Below, piece by piece: positions 32,486 to 43,507 of a stretch of DNA of 64,000 bases (position 1 is its first letter; each line of letters starts with the position of its first letter). Position numbers and translations under genes: made by a program. A model generated the notes under the pieces. It was given only the letters and a program-made list of their open reading frames with translations, was not told the origin of the DNA and ran no database searches. This DNA is from Rahnella laticis (GTDB lineage: Bacteria; Pseudomonadota; Gammaproteobacteria; Enterobacterales; Enterobacteriaceae): assembly GCF_015644585.1 (NCBI RefSeq), contig NZ_JADOBI010000005.1, positions 404,687 to 468,686 of the forward strand, read 5' to 3'.

Positions 32486-33868
32486 TTAGCGCAAAATAAT
32501 CGCTTTGCAGTTTTTGCCTTTGATTTTCCCTTCCTGCAGGCGTTGCAGGGCTTTTTTCGCACTCTTCTGACGGATAGCAACGTAGGCGTGGATCGGGAAC
32601 ATATCAATTTTACCGACTTCTGCCGCGGTCAGCCCGGCATCGCCGGTCAGCGCGCCGAGAATATCGCCGGGACGGATTTTGGCTTTACGGCCACCGTCGA
32701 TGCACAGCGTGGCCATTTCAGCATCCAGCGCCACCGGCGTTGCCGCCAGCGCATGCGCGGCAGGTTGCCAGGTGAACCGCTGACGGGTGTAATCTTCGAG
32801 CGCCGTCACACGTGGCATTTCCTGCGGAGTCACCAGACTGACCGCCAGACCGCTGGTTCCCGCGCGCCCTGTACGGCCTACACGGTGAACGTGAACTTCC
32901 GGGTCAAAAGACAGTTCATAGTTGATGACCAGACCTAACTGTTTGATGTCCAGCCCGCGCGCCGCAACGTCTGTTGCGACCAGCACACGACAGCTGCCGT
33001 TGGAGAAACGCACCAGTACGCGGTCACGGTCACGCTGCTCGAGATCGCCGTTCAGTGCCAGCGCACTGATCCCTTTGCCCGCCAGTGCGTCACACACTTC
33101 CTGGCAGTCGCGCTTGGTATTACAGAACACTACGCACGATGTCGGCTGATGCTGGTACAACACCGCCGCCAGCAGGGATAAACGCTGATGTTTATCCGCT
33201 TCGATAAACACCTGCTTGATGTCTGCCACATCATCTTCGCCTTCAATTTCCACTTTCAGCGGCTCGCGCTGGAATTTGGAGCTGATGCGTTCAATGCCGT
33301 CCGGATACGTCGCGGAGAACAGCAGCGTCTGGCGGGTTTGCGGCGTATAGCTGACCACATCTTCAATATCTTCACTAAAACCCATGTCCAGCATGCGGTC
33401 GGCTTCATCGAGCACCAGCACTTTGAGATCATCCAGCTTCAGCGTGCCTTTGCGCAGGTGTTCCTGAATACGGCCCGGCGTGCCGACCACGATGTGCGGC
33501 TGACGAACCAGCGATTCGTTCTGAGGGCCGATTGACTGGCCGCCGCAAAGGGTCAGGATTTTGATGTTCTGGGTAAAACGCGCCAGACGACGTAATTCTT
33601 TACTGACCTGATCGGCCAGTTCGCGCGTCGGGCAAAGCACCAGCGCCTGCGCCACAAACTGTGAAACAGTGATGCTGTTCAGCAAACCAATGCCGAAAGC
33701 GGCTGTTTTACCACTGCCGGTTTTGGCTTTGGCGCGGACGTCCTGACCTTGCAGGATAGCGGGCAAAGAGGCTTCCTGAATCGGGGTCATTTCGGTGTAA
33801 CCCAGTTCATTCAGGTTGGAAAGTTGCTCAGCGGGCAATGTCAGGACAGAAAAGGAATGCGTGCTCAA
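32486..33868 (-). CDS. dbpA: ATP-dependent RNA helicase DbpA
   Basis: A 460-residue DEAD-box helicase (E. coli DbpA, 457) that acts in 50S subunit assembly through hairpin 92 of 23S rRNA. Motifs in order: TPIQEASLPAIL (Q motif), AKTGSGKT (motif I), PTRELADQ (Ia), DEADRMLDMG (II), FSATYPDGI (III), HRVGRTGRAG (VI). The C-terminal 75 residues (KIRPGDILGALTGDAGLTAAE, VGKIDMFPIHAYVAI) are the DbpA RNA-binding domain that gives its specificity. Confidence 0.96.
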   Translation of the reverse strand: MSTHSFSVLTLPAEQLSNLNELGYTEMTPIQEASLPAILQGQDVRAKAKTGSGKTAAFGIGLLNSITVSQFVAQALVLCPTRELADQVSKELRRLARFTQNIKILTLCGGQSIGPQNESLVRQPHIVVGTPGRIQEHLRKGTLKLDDLKVLVLDEADRMLDMGFSEDIEDVVSYTPQTRQTLLFSATYPDGIERISSKFQREPLKVEIEGEDDVADIKQVFIEADKHQRLSLLAAVLYQHQPTSCVVFCNTKRDCQEVCDALAGKGISALALNGDLEQRDRDRVLVRFSNGSCRVLVATDVAARGLDIKQLGLVINYELSFDPEVHVHRVGRTGRAGTSGLAVSLVTPQEMPRVTALEDYTRQRFTWQPAAHALAATPVALDAEMATLCIDGGRKAKIRPGDILGALTGDAGLTAAEVGKIDMFPIHAYVAIRQKSAKKALQRLQEGKIKGKNCKAIILR

Positions 33869-34040
33869 GGCGATAACTCTTTATGTGAGGCAAAAATCGG
33901 GGCAGCGGCAGGAGATCTGGCGCCATGGTTTGCTAAATGATAACAGAGACGCCCGCAGACTGCCTTAAACAGCAGAAAACCGGCTTAAAAAATCCTGTAA
34001 ATCCCCTTCTGACGTACGCAGGGAATTTTTCAAACACACC

Positions 34041-34078
34041 GCGCAATCGTTTTCGTCCCCGATAATTTCAGATATACT
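34041..34078 (+). promoter_or_regulatory. purT promoter with PurR operator
   Basis: GCGCAATCGTTTTCGT (34041-34056) matches the PurR consensus ACGCAAACGTTTTCGT at 14 of 16 positions. A -10 TATACT lies at 34073-34078, and the -35 region falls inside the operator, as in PurR-repressed purT of E. coli. Confidence 0.8.
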
Positions 34079-34127
34079 GCGCCCCGAAATTCTTACTTTC
34101 CTTCATCAAAGATCTGGGTACGAAGCT

Positions 34128-35306
34128 ATGTTAACCATTGGTACTGCACTGCGCACCGGCGCCACCCGCGTCATGTTGTTAGGCTCTGGCGAGCTGGGTA
34201 AAGAAGTGGCGATCGAATGTCAGCGCCTGGGTCTGGAAGTGATCGCCGTCGATCGCTATGCGGATGCACCCGCGATGCAGGTCGCTCACCGCAGCCATGT
34301 CATTAACATGCTTGATGGCGATGCGCTGAAAGCCGTTATTGAAAGCGAACGCCCTGATTTTATCGTGCCGGAAATTGAAGCTATCGCCACCAGCATGCTG
34401 GTCGAGCTGGAAAAACAGGGCCATAACGTGGTGCCGTGCGCCGAAGCGACGCGTCTGACCATGAACCGTGAAGGCATCCGTCGTCTGGCCGCGGAAACCC
34501 TCAAACTCCCGACATCGACGTATCAGTTTGCTGACGACGAAGCGTCTTTCCGTCAGGCCGTCGACGCAATCGGTTACCCGTGCATCATCAAGCCGGTGAT
34601 GAGTTCCTCCGGTAAAGGCCAGAGCCTGATCCGCAGCGCTGAACAGTTACAGTCAGCCTGGGATTATGCCCAGCAAGGTGGCCGTGCCGGTGGCGGACGC
34701 GTCATTGTTGAAGGTCTGGTGAAGTTTGATTTTGAAATTACGCTGCTGACTATCAGCGCCATTGACGGCATTCATTTCTGTGCGCCAATCGGGCATCGTC
34801 AGGAAGATGGCGATTACCGCGAATCCTGGCAGCCACAGCAAATGACCGAACTGGCATTGCAGCGCGCGAAAGATATCGCAGAGAAAGTGGTGAAGGCGCT
34901 GGGCGGCAAAGGTCTGTTTGGCGTTGAGCTGTTTGTCTGCGGCGATGAAGTGATTTTCAGCGAAGTGTCACCGCGTCCGCACGACACCGGAATGGTCACG
35001 CTGATTTCTCAGGATCTGTCCGAGTTCGCCCTGCACGTTCGCGCATTCTTAGGTCTGCCGGTTGGGAAAATCCGCCAGTTCGGCCCGTCGGCTTCCGCGG
35101 TTATCTTGCCGGAACTGACCAGCAACAACGTTTCTTTCAGCGGGCTGGAAAACGCGCTGACCGGTTTCAACCAGATCCGTCTGTTCGGTAAACCGGAAAT
35201 CAGTGGCAAACGCCGTCTGGGCGTGGCGCTGGCGATTGCCGATAACGTTGAAGACGCGGTTGAGCAGGCGAAACAAGCCGCAGCGGCGGTTACCGTTGAA
35301 GGCTGA
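34128..35306 (+). CDS. purT: Formate-dependent GAR transformylase PurT
   Basis: A 392-residue ATP-grasp enzyme (E. coli PurT, 392) that makes formyl-GAR from GAR, formate and ATP in purine synthesis, a folate-independent alternative to PurN. The N-terminal domain begins [18 protein letters not shown]. The ATP-grasp core has [20 protein letters not shown] and the metal-binding part [20 protein letters not shown]. It is monocistronic with a PurR operator and a strong terminator. Confidence 0.96.
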   Translation: MLTIGTALRTGATRVMLLGSGELGKEVAIECQRLGLEVIAVDRYADAPAMQVAHRSHVINMLDGDALKAVIESERPDFIVPEIEAIATSMLVELEKQGHNVVPCAEATRLTMNREGIRRLAAETLKLPTSTYQFADDEASFRQAVDAIGYPCIIKPVMSSSGKGQSLIRSAEQLQSAWDYAQQGGRAGGGRVIVEGLVKFDFEITLLTISAIDGIHFCAPIGHRQEDGDYRESWQPQQMTELALQRAKDIAEKVVKALGGKGLFGVELFVCGDEVIFSEVSPRPHDTGMVTLISQDLSEFALHVRAFLGLPVGKIRQFGPSASAVILPELTSNNVSFSGLENALTGFNQIRLFGKPEISGKRRLGVALAIADNVEDAVEQAKQAAAAVTVEG

Positions 35307-35322
35307 TGCCTGAATAAAGATG

Positions 35323-35358
35323 AAAAAAAACCGGACTCCGCAAAGGGTCCGGTTTTTT
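35323..35358 (+). terminator. Terminator after purT
   Basis: A-run, CCGGAC-tccgcaaagg-GTCCGG and T6 form an intrinsic terminator 20 bases after purT. It also works toward yoaH, which ends 32 bases further on. Confidence 0.9.
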
Positions 35359-35389
35359 ATGCCTGATATGTACTTATCAGGGCGGAAAT

Positions 35390-35569
35390 TTACTCGTCTT
35401 CGTCATCAAAGATAACGGTCACGCGATCGCCTTTGTGCGTTTCACGAATTTCTTCCGCAACGGTTGCAATGGCTTCGCCGCTGCTCATTCCGGTTTCCAT
35501 TAACTGGCGGATACGATCGGCGGCCTGTTCTTGTTCGGAATGTGATAGTGAAGGCATACCTGTCAGCAT
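35390..35569 (-). CDS. yoaH: YoaH family small protein
   Basis: A 59-residue protein, the same length as E. coli YoaH, reading [40 protein letters not shown], and an acidic end IFDDEDE. The match in length, the MSSGxAIA motif and the place beside pabB support the name. ATG 35569 follows AGGAATCTCCC. It diverges from pabB with a 160-base gap. The function is unknown; the short helical, acidic form suggests a binding partner rather than an enzyme. Confidence 0.92.
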   Translation of the reverse strand: MLTGMPSLSHSEQEQAADRIRQLMETGMSSGEAIATVAEEIRETHKGDRVTVIFDDEDE

Positions 35570-35729
35570 GGGAGATTCCTGTTGTACGTTAAACCGGCCC
35601 GCAGGCTGCGGGGTTGCACAGTATACGCCTTATTACTGCAAATCGCCTGTGCTGCTTTCAGGCAGCCGAATCTATGTTAGGATCGACGCTATAATACGTT
35701 TTAATTGCGCCCGGAAGCTCTTACCTGCC

Positions 35730-37103
35730 ATGCAATCCACCCGTTCCGTAAATTTTCATACTTTGCCTTATCATCCCGATGCGCTGTCCGAGCAATTTTC
35801 TGCGCTCTCAGCTTTGCCGTGGGCCATGCTTTTGCATTCCGGCTCTGCGCAGCATCAGCATAATCGCTTTGATATTCTGGTGGCGGATCCGCTGGTCACG
35901 CTGACGACGTGCGGTGATATCACGCAAGTTGAGCAAAACGGTGAAATGACGTCACGGAAAGACGATCCGTTTGCCCTGCTGGAAGAATACCTTTCGGCAT
36001 CCGGTTTGCAGGCGGAAAGCTCGCCTGATTTTCCGTTTCTGGGCGGCGCGCTCGGGCTGTTTGGCTATGATTTAGGGCGACGTATTGAGGCACTGCCCGA
36101 CACGGCAGAACAGGACATCGCCCTGCCGGACATGGCGGTGGGTATTTATGACTGGGCGCTGATCGCCGATCACCATCTGCAACGTGTAACGCTGATTTGC
36201 CACCATGATGTTGCCGGCCGCCTGCACTGGCTGACGCAACAGAAGGCCACCGCCGCGAAGCCTTTCCGGCTTAAAGCGCCGTGGCAGTCCAACATGACCC
36301 GCGAGGCATACGGTGAAAAATTCCGCCAGATTCAGGAATACATTCACAGCGGTGATTGCTATCAGATTAACCTCGCGCAGCGATTTTCAACGCACTATTC
36401 CGGTGACGAGTGGCAGGCATTTTTGCAACTGAACAATGCGAATCGTGCCCCCTTCTCGGCGTTTCTGCGTTTGCCTGAAAACACGGTGATCAGTCTGTCG
36501 CCTGAGCGTTTTATCTGGCTGAAAGACCATCAGATCCAGACACGTCCGATTAAAGGGACGTTGCCACGCAGCGAGGATCCCGCAGAAGATGCACATCAGG
36601 CTGAGCGGTTGGCGGCATCGGAAAAAGATCGTGCGGAAAATCTGATGATCGTCGATTTATTGCGAAATGACATTGGCCGCGTTGCCACGCCGGGCAGCGT
36701 GCGCGTTCCCGAATTATTCAAAGTCGAGCCTTTCCCTGCGGTTCATCATCTGGTCAGCACCATCACAGCAAAACTGCCGGAAGCGTGCCACGCCAGTGCG
36801 TTGCTGCGCGCCTGTTTTCCCGGCGGCTCGATTACCGGCGCACCGAAAGTCCGCGCGATGGAAATCATCGAAGAACTTGAGCCACAGCGACGCAACGGTT
36901 ACTGCGGCAGCATTGCATACATCAGTTGCTGCGGCACGATGGACAGTAATATCACCATCCGCACGCTGCTGACGGCGAAAGGGAAAATTTACTGCTGGGC
37001 AGGCGGCGGGATTGTGGCTGACAGCCAGGAACAGGCAGAATATCAGGAAACGTTCGATAAAATTGCCCGCATACTGCCTCAGTTAGGAGACGTTCAGCCG
37101 TGA
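35730..37103 (+). CDS. pabB: Aminodeoxychorismate synthase component I
   Basis: A 457-residue chorismate-using enzyme (E. coli PabB, 453). With PabA it turns chorismate and glutamine into aminodeoxychorismate on the way to p-aminobenzoate and folate. ATG 35730 matches the E. coli N-terminus; the frame is open further upstream but without homology. Core motifs are [23 protein letters not shown] (the catalytic lysine of this family, PIKGT), [14 protein letters not shown] and [10 protein letters not shown]. It overlaps nudL by four bases (GTGA). Confidence 0.95.
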   Translation: MQSTRSVNFHTLPYHPDALSEQFSALSALPWAMLLHSGSAQHQHNRFDILVADPLVTLTTCGDITQVEQNGEMTSRKDDPFALLEEYLSASGLQAESSPDFPFLGGALGLFGYDLGRRIEALPDTAEQDIALPDMAVGIYDWALIADHHLQRVTLICHHDVAGRLHWLTQQKATAAKPFRLKAPWQSNMTREAYGEKFRQIQEYIHSGDCYQINLAQRFSTHYSGDEWQAFLQLNNANRAPFSAFLRLPENTVISLSPERFIWLKDHQIQTRPIKGTLPRSEDPAEDAHQAERLAASEKDRAENLMIVDLLRNDIGRVATPGSVRVPELFKVEPFPAVHHLVSTITAKLPEACHASALLRACFPGGSITGAPKVRAMEIIEELEPQRRNGYCGSIAYISCCGTMDSNITIRTLLTAKGKIYCWAGGGIVADSQEQAEYQETFDKIARILPQLGDVQP

Positions 37104-37702
37104 CTTTGCTGGAACAACACGCACCCGTGCAGACTTTTTCCCCCGCGGTGGAAGATTTCATCCTGCGCTTTCAGTTGCAGCAACCGCGTATGCCTGCCCC
37201 CGCATTGCGCGGAACCCGTCACGCCGCCGTCTTAATTCCGATTATCTGCCGGAAAGAGCCGACAATCTTACTGACGCGCCGTTCCGATCAGCTGCGTAAA
37301 CACCCCGGTCAGGTCGCCTTTCCCGGCGGCGCAGCCGATGCAACGGATGCCTCAATTATTGCCACCGCGTTGCGGGAAGCTCAGGAAGAAGTCGCTATTG
37401 AGCCGGAACAGGTTCACGTTTTAGGCACGCTTTCACCGCAGGACAGCAGCAGCGGTTTTCAGGTGACGCCGGTTGTCGGGCTGTTGCCGGTCGATGTGAC
37501 GTTCCATCCGGCTGAGGATGAAGTCGCCGAGCTGTTTGAAATGCCCTTGCAGGAAGCGTTTGACCTTGCCCGCTACCACACTCTGGATATTCATCGCAGA
37601 GGCATCCATCACCGGGTGTATTTATCCTGGTATCAGCAGCAATTTGTCTGGGGACTCACGGCGGCGATCATCCGCCAGCTCGCCCGGCAGGTTGAAGTCT
37701 GA
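37100..37702 (+). CDS. nudL: Nudix hydrolase NudL, putative CoA pyrophosphatase
   Basis: A 200-residue Nudix protein of the NudL/YeaB family, thought to hydrolyse CoA and similar compounds. The segment before the box ([18 protein letters not shown]) and the box itself ([11 protein letters not shown]) carry the catalytic REA-EE residues in the NudL form. It starts at GTG 37100 inside the pabB stop codon, so expression is coupled to folate synthesis, as in E. coli. Confidence 0.92.
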   Translation: MTLLEQHAPVQTFSPAVEDFILRFQLQQPRMPAPALRGTRHAAVLIPIICRKEPTILLTRRSDQLRKHPGQVAFPGGAADATDASIIATALREAQEEVAIEPEQVHVLGTLSPQDSSSGFQVTPVVGLLPVDVTFHPAEDEVAELFEMPLQEAFDLARYHTLDIHRRGIHHRVYLSWYQQQFVWGLTAAIIRQLARQVEV

Positions 37703-37801
37703 GCCCGCTGATTACATTCCGATCACACTTTTGCATCAAATAAGTTTATTTCATGCGAAAAATGAAACTTTTGCCCCTCAGGCCTTTTAAACTATAGATT
37801 G

Positions 37802-37823
37802 AGCCACAAGTTCAGTTGTGGCT
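37802..37823 (+). other. Stem-loop in the sdaA leader
   Basis: AGCCACAA-gttcag-TTGTGGCT is a perfect 8-base stem about 48 bases before the sdaA start. No T-run follows, so it is more likely a leader structure or operator than a terminator. Confidence 0.45.
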
Positions 37824-37870
37824 GTCAGGGATCCCGTTCCCTGCCGTAATTCATTACAGGAGTATTCGAC

Positions 37871-39235
37871 GTGATTAGCGTTTTCGACATGTTCAAGGTC
37901 GGGATTGGCCCTTCCAGTTCCCATACTTTGGGCCCGATGAAAGCCGGGAAACAGTTCGCTGATGACCTGCTCGAAAAGGGCATGATGCCTGCCGTTACGC
38001 GTGTCGCCGTGGACGTTTTTGGTTCCCTGTCTCTCACAGGCAAGGGCCACCACACAGATATCGCCATTATTTTAGGTCTGGCGGGTAACCAGCCAGATAC
38101 CGTCGACATCGACGGCATTCCCCATTTTATTCGCGACGTTGAGCAGCGTCAGCGCCTGCCGCTGGGTGAAACTCAGCACGAAGTCGATTTCCCCCGTGAC
38201 ACCGGCATGGTGTTTCGCGGTGAGAATTTACCGCGCCATGAAAATGCGATGCAAATTCATGCCTTTTCCGGCGACAAAATGATTTACAGCAAAACCTACT
38301 ACTCTGTCGGTGGAGGTTTTATTGTCGATGACGAGCATTTCGGTCAGCCGGTGCTTGATGAAGTGACGGTGCCTTACAGCTTTAATTCCGCCAGCGAAAT
38401 GCTGGCCAAGTGCAAGGAAACCGGCCTTTCGTTGTCAGGTTTGATGATGAAAAATGAGCTGGCCCAGCACAGCAAACAGGACATCGAACAGTATTTCGAG
38501 AAAATCTGGCACACCATGCAGGCCTGCATCGACCGTGGTTTGAATACGGAAGGCGTTCTGCCTGGCCCGCTTCGCGTTCCGCGTCGCGCCTCTGCCTTGC
38601 GCAGAATGCTGGTGTCCAACGATAAACTGTCTAATGACCCGATGAACGTGATCGACTGGGTGAACATGTTTGCCCTGGCCGTGAACGAAGAAAATGCGGC
38701 CGGCGGGCGCGTGGTGACAGCGCCGACAAACGGCGCCTGCGGGATTGTTCCGGCGGTGCTGGCGTATTACGACCAGTTTATTCAGTCGGTCAGCCCGGAT
38801 ATTTACCTGCGTTATTTTCTGACCTCCGGCGCGATTGGCATTCTCTACAAGATGAATGCGTCGATTTCGGGTGCGGAAGTCGGTTGTCAGGGCGAGGTCG
38901 GCGTGGCGTGTTCTATGGCCGCGGCGGGCCTGACAGAACTGCTGGGCGGCAGCCCGGAACAGGTGTGCGTGGCAGCGGAAATTGGCATGGAACACAATCT
39001 GGGCTTAACCTGCGACCCGGTTGCCGGGCAGGTTCAGGTTCCGTGCATCGAGCGTAACGCGATTGCTTCTGTAAAAGCCATCAACGCCGCACGCATGGCC
39101 TTGCGCCGGACCAGTGAGCCACGCGTTTCGCTGGATAAAGTGATCGAGACCATGTACGAAACGGGCAAAGATATGAACGCGAAGTACCGCGAAACGTCCC
39201 GCGGCGGTTTAGCCATTAAGGTTCAGTGCGACTAA
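37871..39235 (+). CDS. sdaA: L-serine dehydratase (deaminase) 1
   Basis: A 454-residue iron-sulfur serine deaminase (E. coli SdaA, 454) that turns L-serine into pyruvate and ammonia. The N-terminal beta domain starts ISVFDMFKVGIGPSSSHT, with the substrate-loop SSSHT. The C-terminal alpha domain supplies the [4Fe-4S] cysteines in GCQGEVG, LTCDPVA and VPCIERN. GTG 37871 is the start, after ACAGGAG. The intergenic leader has a perfect stem-loop. Confidence 0.96.
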   Translation: MISVFDMFKVGIGPSSSHTLGPMKAGKQFADDLLEKGMMPAVTRVAVDVFGSLSLTGKGHHTDIAIILGLAGNQPDTVDIDGIPHFIRDVEQRQRLPLGETQHEVDFPRDTGMVFRGENLPRHENAMQIHAFSGDKMIYSKTYYSVGGGFIVDDEHFGQPVLDEVTVPYSFNSASEMLAKCKETGLSLSGLMMKNELAQHSKQDIEQYFEKIWHTMQACIDRGLNTEGVLPGPLRVPRRASALRRMLVSNDKLSNDPMNVIDWVNMFALAVNEENAAGGRVVTAPTNGACGIVPAVLAYYDQFIQSVSPDIYLRYFLTSGAIGILYKMNASISGAEVGCQGEVGVACSMAAAGLTELLGGSPEQVCVAAEIGMEHNLGLTCDPVAGQVQVPCIERNAIASVKAINAARMALRRTSEPRVSLDKVIETMYETGKDMNAKYRETSRGGLAIKVQCD

Positions 39236-39691
39236 TCATTTGCAGGATTTTTCGTCTCCAGGCGGCTGGCGGGTTGGACCATTTTTGGCCCGTTTGCCGC
39301 AGGAAATACCACTCCCGTGGGAGCCGGTAGCAATAAAACCTTCGCTAACAACAACCTGTTGTATTATCAATACATAATGGTAGTGACACTTGCATTATAC
39401 CCTGCAGGTACGGCATGCTGATTTCCGCCTGATTTTCCCGTTCAGAGAACCTCTCTATACACTGAAAATACATGCCGAAAATATGCAGGGAAAACACACG
39501 TGACAACGTCACCGATACGGATTTCTTTTGATTTTTGCCGGGAAAAATAGGGAGTTTTCCACAACTCAGGCAGAGCGTCCGGCGATTTACAGCTACTATC
39601 AATAAGAACAAAACGGCTGTGACGCATCGGTAAACCTTTAAAAATAATAATTTTGAGCCTGCATTTAACACGGGATAAAAGGATTAGAACG
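39236..39691. other. Non-coding region between sdaA and pdeD
   Basis: Just after sdaA an imperfect GC-rich inverted repeat (GGCGGCTGGCGGG ... CCCGTTTGCCGC, about 39259-39300) may end transcription. A short CTCCCGTGGGAG palindrome follows near 39312. The rest is AT-rich and presumably holds the pdeD promoter. A leftward 108-codon frame here has no recognisable features. Confidence 0.5.
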
Positions 39692-41284
39692 ATGCCGTTC
39701 TCCCAGACCGGACTTGCGAAGTATCGTTACTATCGCATTGCGCTTGCCTGCGCAATGGGGGTATTTACGCTGCTTCTGACTCTTGGCATTCGCATTTACG
39801 AACAAGCTCAGGTCATCGCAGAAGATCAACAACGTGTGGCTATCCATACCGTTGAAAAATTGGAGAAATTACTCGAACCTGCGTCGCCCGCAGGAAGAGC
39901 GATTCCTATCGACCAGACGCTAAGCTGCAACGCGCTGCAACCGGTCATGCAACAAACTGTCGCCCGTATGCAAACGCTGCGATCCATAAGCCTGGTCAGC
40001 AACGGCACCATCATCTGTTCGAGCCTGATCGGGGCTTTAGATCTTAATTTCAACAAAACACTGCCTACTCTGGCTCAGGGCAAAACACAGCTTGATCTGC
40101 GCGCGTCAAAATGGAGCAAGGTGGATGCGCCGACGCTGGTTCTCTGGCAACCCACGACGCCGGATAATCTCAACGGTGAACTGTTTGTTTATAATATCGG
40201 TGTCCTCTCGAACTTCCTGCTTGAGCCCCAGCCACCTTACGCCAGCCACATCGTATTAAATGTCGGAAGACAAAATCTTGAATACGGCAGTGACGAGATT
40301 GTGGAAAGCAGTCACCTCCCGCAGCCCGCCCTGCTGAGCGTCAGCTCTGATAAATACGATTTTTCCGTGTCACTCTATGGCGAACAAGCCAGCGATTTAG
40401 CCTGGAGTGAGCTGTTATCTCATCTGCCCCTTTCGGTATTAATCAGCCTGCTGACCGCCACCGCGGTTTATCTGCTTTCCGGCAGCCGGATCAGTCTGGC
40501 TTATCCGATCAGCCACGGGATTTCGCACCGCGAATTTAAGGTCTACTGTCAGCCCATTATTAACAGTACCGATGGCCGCTGTATCGGCGTAGAAACCCTG
40601 ATGCGCTGGAAAAATCGCCGTCAGGAATGGGTGTCGCCCGATGTCTTTATTCCGCTTGCCGAACAGCACGGGCTGATCATTTCGCTCACGCGGTACCTGA
40701 TTCAGACAGTTGCGGATAATCTGGAAGTGTTCCCTGCCACACCGGGTTTTTACGTCAGTATTAATGTCGCAGCGCAGCATTTTAATAACATGGAAATTGT
40801 GGATGACATCCGCAAAATCTGGCTTCCGGCGCAGCCTTCGGTTTCCCTGATGCTGGAACTGACCGAACGAACACGTTTGCAGGAATTACGCGCGGCAGAA
40901 ATTTCACAGCTGAAAGAAATGGGGATCCTGCTGGCCATTGACGATTTCGGCACCGGCCACAGTTCGCTGAGTTATCTCAAAACGCTTAACCCTGACGTAC
41001 TCAAAATTGATCAGGCCTTCACCGCGTCGATTGGTACGGACGCGATTAATGCGACGGTCACCGACACCATCATTACGCTGGCGCAGCGTCTGAATCTGAA
41101 GCTGATTGCCGAAGGGGTGGAAACGCGTGAACAGGTGGAATATCTGCGGCAGCGAAAAGTTGATTCATTGCAGGGTTATTATTTTGCCCGGCCAATGCCG
41201 ATTGAAGTGTTTCCTGTCTGGCTTGAGCGCTATAAAAAATCGACTCAAATCATTACGCCGCCGAACGAAACCAAACCGGCCTGA
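39692..41284 (+). CDS. pdeD: Cyclic-di-GMP phosphodiesterase with CSS periplasmic domain
   Basis: A 530-residue membrane enzyme (E. coli PdeD/YoaD, 532). Two transmembrane segments (about 15-35 and 245-265) bracket a periplasmic CSS domain, with the motif CSS in NGTIICSSLIG and an earlier Cys (SCNALQ), a redox-sensitive pair in this family. The cytosolic EAL domain has VETLMRW (catalytic Glu kept, ETL for EAL), NVAAQHF, LTERTR, AIDDFGTGHSSLSYL, LKIDQAF and IAEGVETREQ. It should cut c-di-GMP to pGpG and lower biofilm formation. Start ATG 39692 matches the family; AAAAGGA lies upstream. Confidence 0.93.
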   Translation: MPFSQTGLAKYRYYRIALACAMGVFTLLLTLGIRIYEQAQVIAEDQQRVAIHTVEKLEKLLEPASPAGRAIPIDQTLSCNALQPVMQQTVARMQTLRSISLVSNGTIICSSLIGALDLNFNKTLPTLAQGKTQLDLRASKWSKVDAPTLVLWQPTTPDNLNGELFVYNIGVLSNFLLEPQPPYASHIVLNVGRQNLEYGSDEIVESSHLPQPALLSVSSDKYDFSVSLYGEQASDLAWSELLSHLPLSVLISLLTATAVYLLSGSRISLAYPISHGISHREFKVYCQPIINSTDGRCIGVETLMRWKNRRQEWVSPDVFIPLAEQHGLIISLTRYLIQTVADNLEVFPATPGFYVSINVAAQHFNNMEIVDDIRKIWLPAQPSVSLMLELTERTRLQELRAAEISQLKEMGILLAIDDFGTGHSSLSYLKTLNPDVLKIDQAFTASIGTDAINATVTDTIITLAQRLNLKLIAEGVETREQVEYLRQRKVDSLQGYYFARPMPIEVFPVWLERYKKSTQIITPPNETKPA

Positions 41285-41307
41285 TAGGCTGTCACTGAAT
41301 TCAAACC

Positions 41308-41338
41308 ATAAAAAACGGCGACCGGAGTCGCCGTTTTC
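41308..41338. terminator. Bidirectional terminator between pdeD and yoaE
   Basis: AAAACGGCGAC-cgga-GTCGCCGTTTT is a perfect 11-base stem with A and T runs, placed between convergent genes. Confidence 0.92.
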
Positions 41339-41354
41339 ACTCAAGCAGAACCGG

Positions 41355-42914
41355 TTACTGTTCCTGCTCCCAGTCATTCTCTGACTTAATACGTGCAATG
41401 CGAACGCGCTCGATGCGGTATTCCGACACGTCCAGAATTTCAAAGCGCAGCGAAGCCATTTCAATCACCTCACCCGCCACCGGCATCTGCCCGGACTTCG
41501 ACAGCAGTAACCCCGCCAGCGAAGCGAAATCATCATCAGGGCTGACCAGCGTGTTCACGTCGAGGATTTGCTGTAGCAAATGCAAATCCGTCCCGCCTTT
41601 GGCAATCCATGATTCACCGTCAGCAATAACGTCCGGCGTTTCATCTTCGTCCGGGAACTCGCCCGCAATGGCTTCGAGCACATCAAGCGGCGTCACCAGC
41701 CCCTGAATCACGCCAAATTCATTACTCACCACGACCAGACGGCCTTTCGCTTTACGCAGAACCGCAAGCAGATTGATGACGTCCATGGTTTCAGGCACCA
41801 CAATCGGCGGCGTTTTTTCTGCAAACGCCACGATGTTTTCACCGTTTTCCAGCGCAACCAGCAGGTCCTTCGCACGAACGACGCCGATGACATCATCCAG
41901 AGAATGGCGGCAGATAGGGAATAAGCTGTGCGGCGTGTCGAGCAGCTGGCTGCGAATTTCGGCGGGTGACTTTTCACAATCGACCCAGGAAATTTCAGTT
42001 CGCGGCGTCATTACACTGCGCAGCGTACGCGAGGCCAGCGTCAGTACGCCGGTGATCATATGCCGTTCTTCTTCAGCAAACGTCTCACCCGCCGGTAACA
42101 CATCGCCCGCCGGTTCATCTTCATTCTGACTCTGACGTTTCCCGCCCATCAGACGCTGAATCGCCTCGGCGGTACGTTCACGCATAGGACGGTTCGACTG
42201 GCTTTTCAGGAAGTTGCGGCGCGCAATCTGGTTGAACAACTCAATCAGAATCGAGAAACCAATCGCAGCGTACAGATAGCCTTTCGGAATATGGAAGCCA
42301 AATCCTTCTGCAATCAGGCTCAGGCCGATCATCAGAAGGAAGCTCAGACACAGCACGACAACCGTCGGATGGTTATTCACGAAGCGCGTCAGCGATTTAG
42401 ACGCCAGCAACATCACACCCATGGCGATCACCACCGCCGTCATCATGACAGCCAGGTTGTTCACCATGCCGACTGCCGTAATCACCGCATCGAGTGAAAA
42501 CACCGCATCAAGCACAACAATCTGCGCCACCACTGACCAGAAACTGGCGTAGCCGCGGTTTGGCGTTCCCTGTTCATCGTGCCCTTCCAGCCGCTCATGC
42601 AGTTCGGTTGTGGCTTTAAACAGCAGGAACAGACCACCGACCAGCAGGATCAGGTCACGCCCCGAGAAGCTGAACTGTGCGATGCTGAACAGCGGCGTGG
42701 TCAGTTTGACCATCCACGAGATCAGTGACAGCAGGCCTAAACGCATAATCAGCGCCAGCGACAGGCCGATGATTCGGGCTTTATCTCGCTGTTTAGGCGG
42801 CAGTTTATCGGCAAGGATGGCGATAAAAACAAGGTTGTCGATACCCAGAACAATTTCCAGGACAACAAGCGTCAATAAACCGACCCATATTGAAGGGTCC
42901 ATCAGAAATTCCAT
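41355..42914 (-). CDS. yoaE: YoaE, TerC-family membrane protein with CBS/CorC domains
   Basis: A 519-residue protein. The N-terminal 230 residues are a TerC-type domain with seven hydrophobic helices and acidic membrane motifs ([33 protein letters not shown]), which probably bind a metal ion. Two CBS domains (about 300-420) and a CorC/HlyC domain (about 435-515) follow in the cytosol. Family members move or exchange divalent metals at the inner membrane; the substrate of YoaE is not known. It lies between pdeD and the mannose operon as in E. coli. Confidence 0.93.
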   Translation of the reverse strand: MEFLMDPSIWVGLLTLVVLEIVLGIDNLVFIAILADKLPPKQRDKARIIGLSLALIMRLGLLSLISWMVKLTTPLFSIAQFSFSGRDLILLVGGLFLLFKATTELHERLEGHDEQGTPNRGYASFWSVVAQIVVLDAVFSLDAVITAVGMVNNLAVMMTAVVIAMGVMLLASKSLTRFVNNHPTVVVLCLSFLLMIGLSLIAEGFGFHIPKGYLYAAIGFSILIELFNQIARRNFLKSQSNRPMRERTAEAIQRLMGGKRQSQNEDEPAGDVLPAGETFAEEERHMITGVLTLASRTLRSVMTPRTEISWVDCEKSPAEIRSQLLDTPHSLFPICRHSLDDVIGVVRAKDLLVALENGENIVAFAEKTPPIVVPETMDVINLLAVLRKAKGRLVVVSNEFGVIQGLVTPLDVLEAIAGEFPDEDETPDVIADGESWIAKGGTDLHLLQQILDVNTLVSPDDDFASLAGLLLSKSGQMPVAGEVIEMASLRFEILDVSEYRIERVRIARIKSENDWEQEQ

Positions 42915-43507
42915 GTCAGACTCCGCAATGAGTTAAAGAAAAAAGACGCAAAGAAACGCAATTCGCTGAGCTTCCAGAGGCTCGGCAAACTTTTTTTACT
43001 GCAAAATTAACAGATGAAAGCGGTTTCAGTGCGGCAAAAATCAGGCCCATTGGGGCGGATTTGCCGGTGATCATGAGGTGAAAAAGCGAAGAATAGTGAC
43101 GTCGGTGACAGTCCATAGGGAGGGCTGATGCCCGGTACTCCTGTTCAATTATTGGGAAAATTACTCTATCAGGAATGATTATATGAAGAAAGTATGATTT
43201 TTTACCTTCAGCATCATCCTGTAACAACTATGCTGTTTTATTGCCCACGTGAAAGCGTATTCACATTACGTCGTTGAATAACGGACAGTCGTCACAAAAA
43301 TTATTTTTTCGCACACTAAAATAAATCACGTCGCACAACCTGTTGAGGTTCTGCAGTTTTACTGTTTAGCAGTCTTATCAGAAATTAAGGAAAGATTAGT
43401 TACGCAGGGAGTGCCCTGTTCGCCTCAGGAATAAAAACGGGCGGACATCATCAGCACCATTACTTATGTGCATAACTCTTTCCCAGAGTTAACAGAGGAG
43501 GTAGCGA
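42915..43507. other. Long divergent control region between yoaE and manX
   Basis: Almost 600 bases with no supported gene. An Mlc-like dyad is at 43301-43324. The region from about 43340 to the start of manX would be a long leader of the mannose operon. No canonical CRP site was found. The left part, nearest yoaE, shows nothing recognisable. Confidence 0.5.
43301..43324. promoter_or_regulatory. Probable Mlc operator of manXYZ
   Basis: TTATTTT and TAAAATAA form a dyad around ttcgcacac, close to the AT-rich Mlc/NagC operator pattern. In E. coli manXYZ is repressed by Mlc. The distance to manX (about 185 bases) is comparable to a long leader. Confidence 0.55.

Noticed and set aside
39345..39671. 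108-codon leftward frame between sdaA and pdeD
   Set aside because: No ribosome site, no known family and a poor protein composition; the region fits a promoter for pdeD.
42916..43227. 103-codon leftward frame upstream of yoaE
   Set aside because: No start signal and no recognisable motif; it lies in the divergent control region.
43245..43270. CRP site in front of manX (GTGA ... TCACA near 43250-43267)
   Set aside because: The half-sites are eight bases apart rather than six, so it does not fit the CRP dyad.
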